DNA of 64,000 nt, from assembly GCA_006937955.1 (NCBI GenBank), contig SSNP01000243.1:358248-422247 (forward strand). The letters are read 5' to 3'. This document shows positions 32,401 to 38,332 of this stretch, one piece after another. The position numbers and the translations under genes are program-made. The stretch's first letter is position 1, and every line of letters begins with the position of its first letter. This DNA comes from Pachypanchax playfairii. Taxonomy: Eukaryota; Chordata; Actinopteri; Cyprinodontiformes; Aplocheilidae. The notes beneath the pieces are model-generated. The model did not search any database. It was not told the DNA's origin and saw only the letters and a program-made list of their open reading frames with translations.

Positions 32401-33420
32401 CTCTTACAATGCAGTCTAGCTGAACCTTACTACCCTCAGGGACTTCCCTGCTTTTTAGTTTCTGAATGAAATGGGGAGGCTCACATGCAGGTTCTGCTTG
32501 ATGCGAAGTTGCTGTTAAAGAAAAAGTTGCTTCTTGTGATACCAAGTCAAACTGTTCTTCCTCAGTTTGTAAGTCCTGACGTTTTGTATGTTCTCTCTCT
32601 GAGTCCAGTTGGACCTCTAGGTGGTGGCTAATAGCTGGGTTAGGTCTCTTGTTCTCCACCTTCAGGGGCAAGACAGCTCGCTCACTGTTGCAAGAATTAA
32701 GGGGATACACATTCTCATCATTCTGGTTCTTGTTCTGGATCCTGCGCCTGTGGGCTTTGCAAGCTCTTGGTCGTATCCGTTTGGAGCTGTTGGCCTTGAA
32801 AAGGGATGAAAGCTCCTCAATAAAGTCTGCTGCCTTATTAAGAAACTCCTTCTTGGACTGAGTTTCTGGTCCATATGGAACACTTTTTGTTGGGCTGTTA
32901 CAGTTGTTGAATCTTTCAGTGGAGTCCCTGCTGTTCCTGTTTGTGTTGTCTTGATATGTGGATGGTTTGGGCACCTTTTTGTCTGAAGCAAATGTTGCAT
33001 GTGCTGCTGGCAGTTCTTTAACCTCAGGAATTGGCTGAATGAAATGCACAGTTAAGGGGGCAGTCAAAGTAGCAGGAGAGTGGTTGGAGAACAAAACTGA
33101 AGGAAGTGTGGATGTAGAAACTGAGGCTGATGAAGTGCTGGAGGTGGTTATTGTTGTCACTGATACCTCGACCTCTGGTCTCCCCTCATGAGACTCATGT
33201 CCTATGGCTTGACAGGCTAGATTTACACTTTTATCTAGCTCCTCTTGGCTGAGGAAGGCTGACAGGTCTGGAAATTGGACATCTTTGTGAGCCACTGTAT
33301 CAACACCTTTGCTTTTGAGAGACCCAAAGATCTGAAGGCGTGAGGATGTAGCTTCCTCATGACTCATCTTGTTGTGATGCCTTTGGTTTCAAGCTTTGCC
33401 AAGTAGCTCACCCTAAAGAG
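2320..33420 (-). CDS. mypn: Myopalladin, N-terminal and central part (9 coding exons, 3' end outside window)
   Basis: Sarcomeric Ig-domain protein of the myopalladin/palladin/myotilin family. In mammals it sits at the Z-line and I-band and links CARP/ANKRD1 (N-terminus), nebulin/nebulette SH3 (proline-rich centre) and alpha-actinin (C-terminal Ig domains). Coding exons are 32379-33367, 9285-9460, 9147-9198, 8579-9041, 8188-8326, 5175-5291, 4311-5088, 2529-3614 and 2320-2452. All junctions are GT/AG, every phase agrees, and they sum to 3933 nt (1311 codons) without a stop. Diagnostic stretches are FPDLSAFLSQEELDKSVNLA, FLNKAADFIEELSSLFKANS and IQNPVAFLSSILPSL. The KKEFLNKAADFIEELSS and RIRPRACK segments fit myopalladin rather than palladin. 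Ig1 spans exons 1-2 and Ig2 exons 5-6. Ig3-5 are absent because the gene continues past base 1. The start is chosen at 33367 (ACAAG before ATG). Frame and splice sites look functional. Confidence 0.93.
2529..3614 (-). CDS. mypn: mypn coding exon 8 (proline-rich centre)
   Basis: The exon opens with DPSQLQLLHSQVLMEQKE and ends with IQNPVAFLSSILPSL...NSMGLPKGAP, both recognisable myopalladin motifs. Between them are about 300 Ser/Thr/Pro-rich residues, including FNYARPKEFIAAQ, which is shared with palladin. In mammals this region contains the nebulin SH3-binding prolines. The acceptor is TGATGGACAG; an upstream in-frame reading of the intron is not used. Donor GTAAGT. Confidence 0.92.
4311..5088 (-). 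CDS. mypn: mypn coding exon 7 (Ser/Pro-rich, HFNLPED motif)
   Basis: A long low-complexity exon, from GSDSRNILVRPMSSLL to SKEPPPVLAKPKL. The conserved myopalladin islands are SSLRVGLHVHFNLPEDEEDE and KEPPPVLAKPKL. Acceptor CTTCTTAG, donor GTGAGT at 4310, phase 2. Confidence 0.92.
5175..5291 (-). CDS. mypn: mypn coding exon 6 (second half of Ig2)
   Basis: Encodes KEICSLAIAKVSHVDSGRFT, then CTARNNQGTVSNSATLKVK, including the D-S-G-R-F-T-C signature. The phase-1 junction with exon 5 reads LQK-KEIC. The usual PRS-AEPE stretch found here in mammalian myopalladin and palladin is missing. Acceptor TTTACCTTCAG, donor GTAAGA. Confidence 0.9.
5790..8165 (-). mobile_element. Rex1/Babar-like LINE, 5' truncated, in a mypn intron
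   Basis: The minus strand runs from the end of an endonuclease domain (about 8100-7880: NRANLRHELPKY, DAYRSVPRAALGHSDHCLVH), through a linker (NNKKPWFTPKLQQLCQAKEE at about 7650), to a reverse transcriptase (7144-6464) with DYRPVALTSVVLKSFERLVL, FVDFSSAFNTI, GAPQGCVLSPLLFSLY and LLKFADDTTVIGL. A C-terminal remnant follows (6350-6066). The 3'UTR is at about 5800 (minus strand reads CCAATAAACACGATTCTGAT). The frame is broken several times and the endonuclease N-terminus is missing, so the copy is dead. Confidence 0.88.
6464..7144 (-). pseudogene. Rex1-like reverse transcriptase fragment
   Basis: 226 residues of non-LTR reverse transcriptase. RT motif order is intact: NDYRPVALTS, then VDFSSAFNTI (the first catalytic Asp), GAPQGCVLSP, and FADDTT (the catalytic Asp pair). 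Frameshifts upstream and downstream separate it from the rest of the ORF. Confidence 0.85.
8188..8326 (-). CDS. mypn: mypn coding exon 5 (first half of Ig2)
   Basis: Encodes NLKDITASEGQQVVLECCVK, then GVPSWVDWYKDGNIIENSPG and FRILQK. The first Ig2 cysteine (LEC) and the core Trp (VDW) are present. The acceptor is ATCCTACTAG and the donor GTGAGT at 8187, phase 1. A LINE begins about 20 bp downstream of this donor. Confidence 0.85.
8579..9041 (-). CDS. mypn: mypn coding exon 4 (Ig1-Ig2 linker)
   Basis: Encodes a Ser/Thr/Pro/Gln-rich linker from LERKHLKSSPNLTPLSVQ to SAPAQTRQFE. The 5' end (acceptor GTTTTAAAG) is fixed by phase. The 3' end is less sure: GAG|GTTGTG at 8579/8578 gives the phase 0 required by exon 5, while a GTATTT a few bases on would not. 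The linker is poorly conserved with mammals. Confidence 0.75.
9147..9198 (-). CDS. mypn: mypn coding exon 3 (acidic micro-exon)
   Basis: A 52-bp exon encoding GASTSDSEGEQQVEYVAQ. It corresponds to the SSSDSEGD segment just after Ig1 in myopalladin. The acceptor is ATCTTATAG and the donor GTGAGT. It enters in phase 1 and leaves in phase 2, matching both neighbours. Confidence 0.85.
9285..9460 (-). CDS. mypn: mypn coding exon 2 (rest of Ig1)
   Basis: Encodes WFCEGKELESSPDIQI through DTGRYSCFASNVYGTDSTSA and EIYVE. It contains the core Trp and the D-x-G-x-Y-x-C signature of an I-set Ig domain, which pairs with the Cys in LDCIV of exon 1. The acceptor is TTTGCAG and the donor GTAAGT at 9284, phase 1. 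Confidence 0.95.
9640..9780. repeat. Short tandem duplication
   Basis: The phrase GTGTGAATGCTGGAAGGCAT and the adjoining CACTGTATGTTTTYCTGTTT occur twice about 80 bp apart. They form the left edge of the AT-rich repeat described next. Confidence 0.55.
10063..10395 (+). mobile_element. tRNA-headed SINE copy 1
   Basis: Begins GGGGCATCCGTGGCTCAGGC. It has a polymerase III A box (TGGCTCAGGCAGTAGAGC) and B box (GGTTCAATTCCC), then the GTGTCCTTGGGCAAGACACT body and a tail with AGCGCTTTGGGGGTC and AAAGCACTATACAAGT. This layout matches the AFC-type SINE group of percomorph fish. It is not a functional tRNA gene. Confidence 0.8.
10440..10990. repeat. X-box-bearing repeat fragment
   Basis: Contains GTTACCATAGCAAC (10766-10779) and GTTACCATGGCAAT (10916-10929), with phrases such as 'gatcattagaagtgaacc', also seen at about 44370. 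It belongs to the same dispersed repeat family as 14400-15060 and 43340-44760. Confidence 0.6.
11870..12957. mobile_element. TTAA-flanked non-autonomous DNA transposon (Kolobok-like), 1.09 kb
   Basis: TTAA at 11866-11869 and at 12958-12961 flank inverted termini AGGGACTGTATCATGCAATT (left) and AGGTCCTGTATCATGAAAAA (right, reverse complemented). The GC-rich centre (12180-12560) contains an apparent ORF without recognisable motifs. The TTAA target and short TIR suggest Kolobok or piggyBac type, and no transposase is encoded. Confidence 0.7.
13125..13240 (+). repeat. Dispersed fish repeat fragment
   Basis: Contains the phrase CACCCTGGACAGGCCGCCAG, followed by TCCATCACAG, a very common repeated phrase in teleost DNA. 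The full element cannot be delimited here. Confidence 0.5.
13245..14400. other. Intronic sequence with no recognised feature
   Basis: AT-rich, with scattered short homopolymers. A 121-codon open frame on the minus strand (13482-13847) has no family resemblance and no splice context, so it is not called a gene. Confidence 0.4.
14400..15060. repeat. X-box-bearing repeat, split by a MITE
   Basis: Carries GTTACTATGGAAAC (14535-14548) and GTTACTATGGCAAA (14942-14955). It shares phrases such as 'ccagattagcctcaac', 'ctctggtcactagac' and 'gagcccacaataggatttgtgacc' with 43340-44760. A 260-bp MITE interrupts it. Confidence 0.65.
14660..14919. mobile_element. mariner-type MITE, 260 bp, long TIR
   Basis: Flanked by TA on both sides. 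The termini start CAGGGTGGGCCATTTATATG and the inverted match extends about 45 bp (14660-14704 against 14875-14919). No coding sequence. The TA target and the CAGGGTGG terminus fit a Tc1/mariner derivative. Confidence 0.85.
15134..15701 (+). mobile_element. Solo LTR, 568 bp
   Basis: The element begins TGTTAGG and ends CATAACA, so its tips are the inverted repeat TGTTA/TAACA. It is flanked by a perfect 5-bp duplication CCATT (15129-15133 and 15702-15706). A TATA-like TTATTTAAGG (about 15453) and ATTAAA (about 15621) suggest a plus-strand LTR promoter and polyadenylation site. No internal retroelement region is present, so it is a recombination-derived solo LTR. A gypsy-like origin is likely but unproven. 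Confidence 0.75.
16987..17985 (-). pseudogene. L2-like LINE reverse transcriptase domain
   Basis: 332 residues with RT motifs in order: VVQPVLKKQGLDANDISNFR, PISKLPFLSKLLEKVVFSQ, LLDLSAAFDTVDH (catalytic Asp), GVPQGSILGPLLFNLYLLPL and HLFADDCQLYV (FADD). A stop follows the FADD motif. Homology continues leftward through thumb-like sequence. Confidence 0.87.
18019..18966 (-). pseudogene. L2-like LINE endonuclease domain
   Basis: 315 residues of an exonuclease-endonuclease-phosphatase fold: MINAHSIRNKTFILKDF (opening), LDLLCITESW (catalytic Glu), LLILDDFNIHI (a GDFN-type motif with Asp for Gly), HILDLVLSHG and CLSDHCPVLFSV (the SDH catalytic motif). It ends at TAA. The RT resumes in the same frame 33 bases later. 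Confidence 0.85.
20594..20651. repeat. Perfect 27-bp palindrome with 4-bp loop
   Basis: Left arm 20594-20620 and right arm 20625-20651 are exact reverse complements around GCGT. The arms include CTCTCTCTGCAGCCTAAGC. It lies 12 bp before the ATG of the adjacent first-exon remnant. Confidence 0.9.
20664..20871 (+). pseudogene. First-exon remnant of a TTAA-type transposase
   Basis: Opens MDSTENKRAHSSTDPNQEK and reads ESDRWRQRL. After a one-base frameshift it continues KIGSAFEKWKMLRESQYAVG and is followed by a GTAAG donor. The pattern SDRxRxxxxxIGxAFxxWxxL matches the first exons at 34133 and 41080. The frameshift means it is broken. Confidence 0.45.
21156..21690 (-). mobile_element. TTAA MITE (AGAGGCC family) copy a, inverted and 5' truncated
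   Basis: Preceded by TTAA (21152-21155) and starting AGAGGCCCTCCCATTAAAAA, the reverse complement of the 3' end of copy b. Homology stops at about 21690, before the other terminus, so about 60 bp is missing. With copy b it forms a long inverted repeat. Confidence 0.75.
21841..22424 (+). mobile_element. TTAA MITE (AGAGGCC family) copy b, 584 bp
   Basis: TTAA at 21837-21840 and 22425-22428. The termini are AGAGGCCATTTCATACAAAT and (reverse complement) AGAGGCCCTTCCATTAAAAA. No ORF of note. The internal phrase TGGTTTCAACTGCGGGAGCT is shared by copies b, c and d. Confidence 0.85.
22435..22790. repeat. Tandem repeat, about 145-bp units, 2.4 copies
   Basis: The phrase GCACTAAAAAAGTAGACTAT recurs at about 22438, 22586 and 22729 (last with C for T), each followed by a CTGTTTTGAAGCAGT-like segment. 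A G-rich run follows (about 22770-22795). Confidence 0.8.
22860..23470. other. AT-rich sequence with no recognised feature
   Basis: Low complexity, dominated by A and T, with no ORF of interest and no terminal repeats. It is presumably interior of the large inverted-repeat element. Confidence 0.4.
23477..23635 (+). pseudogene. THAP-like domain exon remnant
   Basis: Just after TTTCTAG the plus strand reads HKDFIPNHNSKVSGWHFPHG, then KAAGPTRVALNEGKAFPDIR. This resembles the second half of a THAP zinc finger, in which a Cys-x2-His pair (VCxxHF) is expected. Here the Cys is Ser (VSGWHF), so zinc binding would be lost. THAP domains are common N-termini of Kolobok-, P- and DDE_Tnp_4-type transposases. 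Confidence 0.4.
24162..24451 (+). pseudogene. Coiled-coil/HTH exon remnant of a DDE transposase
   Basis: Reads DLALDETEELRSELSMLRRQ, then VEEMAVSCKFGLEWFASSDD and DIRFYTR, followed by a GTAAGC donor. A short coiled coil followed by FG-x-x-x-F-x-x-(S/D)-D-x-x-x-x-FYT is typical of the linker before the helix-turn-helix in fish THAP/DDE_Tnp_4 proteins. The catalytic exons were not found downstream. Confidence 0.45.
24654..25170 (+). mobile_element. TTAA MITE (AGAGGCC family) copy c, 517 bp
   Basis: TTAA at 24650-24653 and 25171-25174. Termini AGAGGCCATTTCATAAAAAA and AGAGGCCCTTCCATTAAAAA (reverse complement). It lacks about 65 bp near the 5' end relative to copy b. Confidence 0.88.
25339..26934 (-). 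mobile_element. Tc1-like transposon, complete, copy 1 (1596 bp)
   Basis: Flanked by TA (25337-25338 and 26935-26936). The inverted termini begin CAGTGGGGCAAAAAAGTATT and extend well over 100 bp. It encodes one uninterrupted transposase. It is almost identical to the copy at 48379-49980, apart from a 6-bp deletion and a few substitutions, which suggests recent mobility. Confidence 0.97.
25555..26571 (-). CDS. Tc1-like transposase, 338 aa, apparently intact
   Basis: Cut-and-paste transposase of the DD34E Tc1 group. Two N-terminal helix-turn-helix regions (about residues 5-110; SKDTRNKIVDLHQAGKTESA, STVGAIIREWK) would bind the inverted repeats. The catalytic triad is Asp151 (IIWSDETK), Asp242 (FQHDNDPKH) and Glu277 (SPDLNPIENLW), with 34 residues between the last two. 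The Gly-rich KHGGGNIMLWGCF box is at about 184-196. Length is normal for the family. Compared with copy 2 it lacks two residues (GQAHLRF instead of GHVQARLRF), which may affect activity. The start is the first Met, as in relatives. Confidence 0.93.
   Translation of the reverse strand: MAKTKELSKDTRNKIVDLHQAGKTESAIGKQLGVKKSTVGAIIREWKTYKTTDNLPRSGAPRKISPRGVKMITRTVSKNPRTTRRDLVNDLQRAGTKVTKATISNTLRRQGLKSCSARRVPLLKPGQAHLRFAREHLDDPEEDWENIIWSDETKIELFGRNSTCRVWRGKNAELDPKNTIPTVKHGGGNIMLWGCFSARGPGRLIRVKERMNGAMYRKILSENLLPSARALKMRRGWVFQHDNDPKHTARAAKEWLRKKHFKVLEWSSQSPDLNPIENLWRELKVRVAQRQPQNITALEEICMEEWAKIPATVCENLVKTYRKRLTSVIANKGYITKY
27110..28010. repeat. Foldback-type element with about 130-bp inverted arms
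   Basis: Arms 27112-27243 and about 27862-28000 are inverted copies. Both contain (in arm orientation) ACATTTCAAACCTGG, AGCAGAACAATTAAAACACA and CTCT. The left arm is also partly duplicated in tandem at 27245-27405. No transposase or clear target duplication was seen. Confidence 0.65.
28243..29367. mobile_element. hAT-like non-autonomous element, 1.1 kb
   Basis: Flanking octamers CTGTTCCC (28235-28242) and TTGTTCCC (29368-29375) match at 7 of 8. The tips are weak inverted repeats (ATAGGTGCCATTC and CCAAAGGCGTCAG), and both ends carry a subterminal GGGGACATG with a nearby GGTGGGGA. The signature fits an old hAT element without coding capacity. Confidence 0.5.
30385..30600 (+). pseudogene. LINE reverse transcriptase fragment
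   Basis: About 200 bp with the same phrases as 51480-51690: 'cacctcagactttcag', 'gaatctacagttgttgggtgaatcagagatgg', 'ctactttgtgtc' and 'aatctcatcttgaat'. It covers the region around the RT catalytic box in degenerate form. Confidence 0.7.
30634..31287. mobile_element. hAT element with nested SINE, 654 bp
   Basis: A perfect 8-bp duplication CTATTGAC flanks it (30626-30633 and 31288-31295). The tips are TAGTGATGTGC and (reverse complement) TAGGGATGTGTGGATCG. The interior has the CCGATCCGATACC/CGGTATC-type motifs common in fish hAT repeats. The SINE at 30762-31098 sits inside it. Confidence 0.88.
30762..31098 (+). mobile_element. tRNA-headed SINE copy 2, inside hAT
   Basis: Same family as 10063-10395: GCGGTAGAGCGGGTCGTC, GCTGGTTCAAATCCCCGC (B box), GTTGTGTCCTTGGGCAGGAC and the AGCGCTTTGGGGGTCGCAGG tail. 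The A-box region is slightly degraded (CTGAGCCATGGGCGG). Confidence 0.82.
31300..32370. other. mypn intron 1 distal end, no recognised feature
   Basis: AT-rich with a poly-A patch at about 31383. Short open frames (for example 31892-32104, plus) show no conserved motif. Confidence 0.4.
32379..33367 (-). CDS. mypn: mypn coding exon 1 (N-terminus, start of Ig1)
   Basis: The first coding exon gives 329 codons plus two bases and opens with MSHEEATSSRLQIFGS. At about residues 32-55 is the conserved SAFLSQEELDKSVNLA helix, and at about 165-200 the basic segment FIEELSSLFKANSSKRIRPR, both hallmarks of myopalladin. It ends at the first beta strands of Ig1 (PPHFIQKLKSREVPEGSKVQ, then LDCIVRGQPVPEV), splitting an Arg codon (CG|G) at donor GTAAGA. 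The middle is Ser/Thr-rich and poorly conserved. Confidence 0.93.
33368..33420 (-). other. mypn: mypn 5'UTR part of the start-codon exon
   Basis: Upstream of the ATG, the minus strand reads GGCATCACAACAAG before the start. A strong acceptor (pyrimidine run ending TTGTCTCAG) lies at 33421-33423. The start exon is therefore probably not the first exon, and a non-coding exon should lie farther right. No upstream exon or promoter could be placed in 33424-33850, which otherwise looks like AT-rich non-coding sequence. Confidence 0.5.
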
Positions 33421-34132
33421 CTGAGACAAGAGATGGTGGCAGGTCAGTGCTGTTTGCTTGCATGTTGCTGAGATATAAAGTATCACATTCATAGTATTTC
33501 ATGGTAAAAGTCAGAGCATGCTTTAGTTAAATTGCTTCATTCCACACAGATTTTGGAGAAATTGCCTTCCTTACAATTACCTGTTCTATGGACAACTTGT
33601 TTTTAGTGCATCCATGTTTTAAAGTCTTGTAAAATTGTCAACATAAAAGAAAGTGAGTTTAAGAACCCAACAATAAGATTTTAGTACATCATACATCATC
33701 AAAATTCATCAGTGAATATATATTTTTTAAACAAAATTAACTATTATAATACAGTCAATAAAAATCACTAAGAACATTTGTTGAAAAATGAAATCAGAGG
33801 ATGAGTAAACACTAATATTTTTTTAAAAAATAGTTGTAAAGCTTTTGCTTTAAAGCTATAGTGCGTAACTTTTACATGTCCGTGAATGTCCGTTTCAGCC
33901 AAGCCACTATTAGAGGAGATGACACAATGCAGATTAAGTCGATCGGCTCATCAAACATCTCACGGTATTTTTCAATATACATCATTTTTACTTTGCGTGT
34001 CGACCGGCGACATTCCCGCGCTGGCGCACAGGAAATTACGTCTTTTACGTCACAACAAGAAAAAGAAGAAGAAGAAGAAGAGCGGAGTGTCTCGTAGCAA
34101 CAGGCAGAGTGCAGGCAGAACAGGAAAGCGAC

Positions 34133-37100
34133 ATGGCGGAGAATCCAAAGAAACGGCCGAGACACACTTATCGGGAAGTGGATTCTACCACGAAAAAAAA
34201 ATTTTCTGGACGTTCGGCAGAGGGACTATTGGCTAAGAAGGAAAGTGACCGAAGGAGAAGGCAAACGCGAATTTGTATCGGCGTGGCTTTTCCTCGGTGG
34301 GGAGCCCTGAAAGAAGAGATTGGGCTGAGAGCAGACACAGATGTTGCCTTGCTGCTGTTGGATCAGTAAGTGACTTGGTTTATAATTATATTATGAGTTA
34401 TATGTTGCCGTTACATGAACTGGACATAGTACTTTATTATTTTATTTATAAAGACGGTATATGGAGCAGTACAGGGCGTGAAGCGAGTGTGTACCGTGGC
34501 AAGCAGTATATGGTGTGTCGCGAGTGTTACTCTGTGGAGACGGTGTGTAGCTGAGCTGTAGATAACATACTGTATGTTATGTTCAGGGGTGCACATAAGT
34601 GGTCCGCAGGTCCGCACACACTGTCAAAATATAAAATGCGCACCAGATGAAAAGTTGCAACATGCATTTGCGTACATAACATTGGTTTGGCTGAGCTGCG
34701 TGAATTTTTAGGTTAAAGGCGGGGTTCATTGTCAAATAAATGAAGAATCCCGTTGACTTCTTTTGTTTGACTGATATGTTTCTCAGCCAGAGCGCTGAAG
34801 TTCCAGCTGATCAGCTGATGCTGCGTCTCTCTCTGTCTCTGTGTATCAGTTTGCCAGTGTGACGGTTTTTCAGTCAGTCAGATCAGTGCAGCTGACTGCA
34901 GGATTCTGCATCGTGTCAAAACTGAAAAAATTCACTGAATAAGAAAAATAGACCATCGTGGCCCCAACAGCTGACTAATAAATTTCAACACCAAAATGTT
35001 AAATGTAGATTAAAGTGAGCAATCAAACCTGTAAACAATCCAACCTGAACTCTGAAGGTTTTTTTTACCAGTATTTTTATATTTTACTGGTTTCTCTTGA
35101 TTTTTTCAACAATTAAATGATTTTTATTGAAACAAATATAGAGCCAGGTAAAGTAAACAGACTGAATTTGAAGCTTGATGAAAGCAAAAACAAAGCAGAG
35201 GAGCTCGGAAGAGACACAGCGAGGCACATTTAAAAATGTGAGGACCAAGCAACAATCCTAGGTTCTCTTCTGAGAACCAGGCCAAAAATATTATGTGCAC
35301 CCCTGGTTATGTTGTCGGTTATCACTTGCTGAGTATCGGTTGCATGTCATGCATCAATCTGCTGCGTGTGGACACTAAATTACAACTTACATCATTTTCA
35401 TTACAGTTACGAAAAATACGCTACGGGGACATTGTCATCAACCCCCATAAAGATTGACGTAAACATCCGACCACCTCATCCCCCATCACTTTCCAGCAAT
35501 GGCACTGAATCTCAAAGGTACAGTAGTTTGTGTCTGTGTGTCCTAAGACCAACATGCAGCTTGAATTAGTAGCTGCATAGCTCTTGTTTTGTAAATGTCC
35601 ACACGTGACATTTCTATATGGTCTTCTGCAGACCAAGTGGGTTTGCTTTCTAATCACATTAGATCCACAATTGTATTTGCACTTTTAGGTATGATATCTT
35701 CCATATGCCCGGGGTTGGTGCTCTTCCTGATCAGGAGGATGTGATAGATGTCTTGCAGGAAAGGTAAATCAATCCATAATATCAGATGAAATGAGGCATT
35801 ATTTATTATGGTATATTCTTTGAAAATAATCCCTGAGTTACTCATACATTGATATCATCTTTTATATGCAGCATGCACTCCCTGAGTATGGAGGACACTC
35901 ATATTGTTGATGAGGATGAAGCCAACAACCTCAGGAACAGTGTGTAAGTGCTGCTGATAATGTACAGTTACCTTTGAATGCTGTATTTGTTGTATTTATA
36001 GTGTGACTTAGGCACACGCACATCAAATTTGGCCATCATTGTCAAGGAAGAATTTATGGCAGCACTGTTGTTTTGTTGACTGTACATGTGAACCAGAATA
36101 TTTTTCAATATTTTTTTCTTTTCCCAATTATCTTCAATTTATATGGAATACTTACAAAAATGTGTTTTCTTTTTAGTATTGAGTGGGAGAAGGAGGGAGA
36201 AGGAGGCACCTCTGATACAGAGCTGTCAAACTCAGAAGAAGATGGAAGCTCTGATGAAGACTATGTTCCCCCTCTCTGTTTGCGGTATGTTAGGTCTGCA
36301 GTGTGGCCTCGATGGCTCTAAAATAGTCAGAATATTTAATTGAACAGTAGTTATTAAAGAGTGTATGGTTTTTATATTTCAGTGTAAACTGTGTGTATGA
36401 CTCATCTAATTCCATCTAATGATCTAATAATTCATCTAATGAGTGAGCTTGTACTGAGATCTAGTTACTAATACCTGTAAACCAGCTGCATTTAGGATGA
36501 ATCACACTTACACCAGTGTTTGGTTTCTGTATGTTACAGATCCCAAGCGTGGGAGGTATGGTGACAGGGGAGTAATCCACACCTTGGACATGCGGCATGG
36601 AGCAAAAAGCTTGGCCAAGAAACTACATGCGGTAAGATTGTTATCTCCAGTACTCTGTGCACTGAATGGCTGGATTGACACATGCTAATACATACACTAA
36701 TGGCGTTTTAATTTTTAACCTTTTGAGCCAGGACAGGTGAAAGGCCAAACAGAAATCCTGCACTGGTTGAAAGACATAGTCAATCACTTCTGGTTCTGCT
36801 GTAAGGAGGCGCAGAACATGGAGCAGTTCATGGTGTGTACACTGTAATTGTTTGTATCAATATACATGAAGTTAGTGATTGGTTGCAGACATAACTGCAA
36901 CTGATTGACTGTAACTATTACTCTATTTTTTTAAAACCACAAATAAGAACAAAACTGAAATGTGATACAGTAGCATCTAGCTAATGCACCCATTGGCCAC
37001 AACATCACTAACATTTTCAGTGTCACCAAGTGGAAAAAAGAAAAGATGAGTTGTTTTCCTGGTTGCAGGGCCTATGGCGAGGTGTTCTATACCATGTGAC

Positions 37101-38116
37101 CGGCCGTCATGAGTGGGCTTTTGGGAGGTGCCTTCATGAGCCACTGAATGATGAAGACCGTGAAAAGGAGTGGATCCAAACAGATTCACCTGCCTACATG
37201 GCACTCGTTGGAGTTGTTCTGAACAAAAAGTGGCTCAGAGATGTCCCCAAATTTTTGAAGTTCAGGTAAAGGAGATGTACTTGTCCAGAAAGTACTGTGT
37301 ATGTGCACACTTGGAACAGGTGAATTTTAGAAAAATACGGCTGCAACATGTTATGATATAATGCCTTTTTTTTTGGGTCTGTTTTTCACAGGACGACATC
37401 TGACCTTGAGACCTTCCACAATCATATTCTAATGTATGCAGGCAAACGCTTTGCCTTCTCTCCACCTGTGTATGAAGCCAGAACTTTGCTTGCTGCATTA
37501 GACTACAACCACCACAACAGGAGACTACCAATGTTGACCAAAGAAGGCAACAGAGTGTATGTCATACCATATTATTCTGTTTTTTCTTTGCAAATACTAC
37601 TTGCATTATAATACAATATATACTGTATTGATATGTGAGGTTTTGGTTTGCGCCTGTTTTCCCCCCAGATACCAGAAAATTTACAATAAGAAGTCAAGAA
37701 GATACAGCCTTTACACAGTCAAGAGCCACAAATCCTACAGCTACATCCCTGACCTACAAAGGGCAATCACACGCAGACGTTTGATGTCAGGGAAGGGAGT
37801 GCCAAGAAGGAGGACCAGCAGGGAGGAAGATCCTAGAAGATTTGGCCTCCTCCCACCTGTGGAGCCACCAACAACAGAGGAGCTGCTTCAGAGCCAGGTC
37901 TCCAGGGGAGAGGTACATTTAAAAAAAAAAAACAGCATTACTGTGTTTCAGAATGTGTCAATTATATCCATAACTGCTGCTAATTGCTGCCATGTCTTTT
38001 CTAGATTCTCCTCTGATGAAAGGATTACGGTTCAATTTCTGCAGACCACTCCATCACTTCACATCCAGCTATATGCTTCATGTAAATATTTGACAGATTG
38101 TAAAATAAAAAGCTAA
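34133..38116 (+). pseudogene. Kolobok-like transposase, 11 exons, catalytic middle deleted
   Basis: Exons: 34133-34365, 35407-35517, 35689-35763, 35872-35943, 36177-36284, 36540-36631, 36728-36832, 37069-37265, 37392-37556, 37679-37912 and 38005-38116, all GT/AG. Phases agree everywhere except between exons 5 and 6 (exon 5 leaves in phase 2, exon 6 needs phase 1). The N-terminus is basic with RICIGVAFPRWGALKEEIGL. Exons 4-5 are acidic. The C-terminal part reads HTLDMRHGAKSLAKKLHA, IVNHFWFCC, HVTGRHEWAFGRCLHEP, DLETFHNHILMYAGKRFAF and SPPVYEARTLLAALDYNHH. In full-length relatives, as I recall them, about 250 residues with the first catalytic acidic residues sit at the exon 5/6 gap. This copy should be inactive. 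Confidence 0.75.
34584..35305. mobile_element. hAT MITE, 722 bp, nested in the TTAA transposon
   Basis: A perfect 8-bp duplication GTTATGTT flanks it (34576-34583 and 35306-35313). The tips are exact inverted repeats CAGGGGTGCACATAA. It lies in the first intron of the transposase gene. No coding potential. Confidence 0.93.
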
Positions 38117-38332
38117 TAAACACTAGACGACATACTTTGTGTTGACATTTATTTATATATTTTCAGATATTGCACTTGTCAAATTGTAAAGTGAGACAGA
38201 TGTAAACAAAGTAATTGTGAATACAGCTATAAACAGCTAACAAGAAGTAAACAAGGCTAAAAATTAGCCTTGTAAGGCTAAAATTATATATATACAGAAG
38301 GTGCAGACAATAATAAAACAAAATTGGTTGTT

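Noticed and set aside
34109..34132. Upstream in-frame ATG for the TTAA transposase at 34109
   Set aside because: The ATG at 34133 (GCGACATGG) has the better context and matches the start layout of the related exon at 41080.
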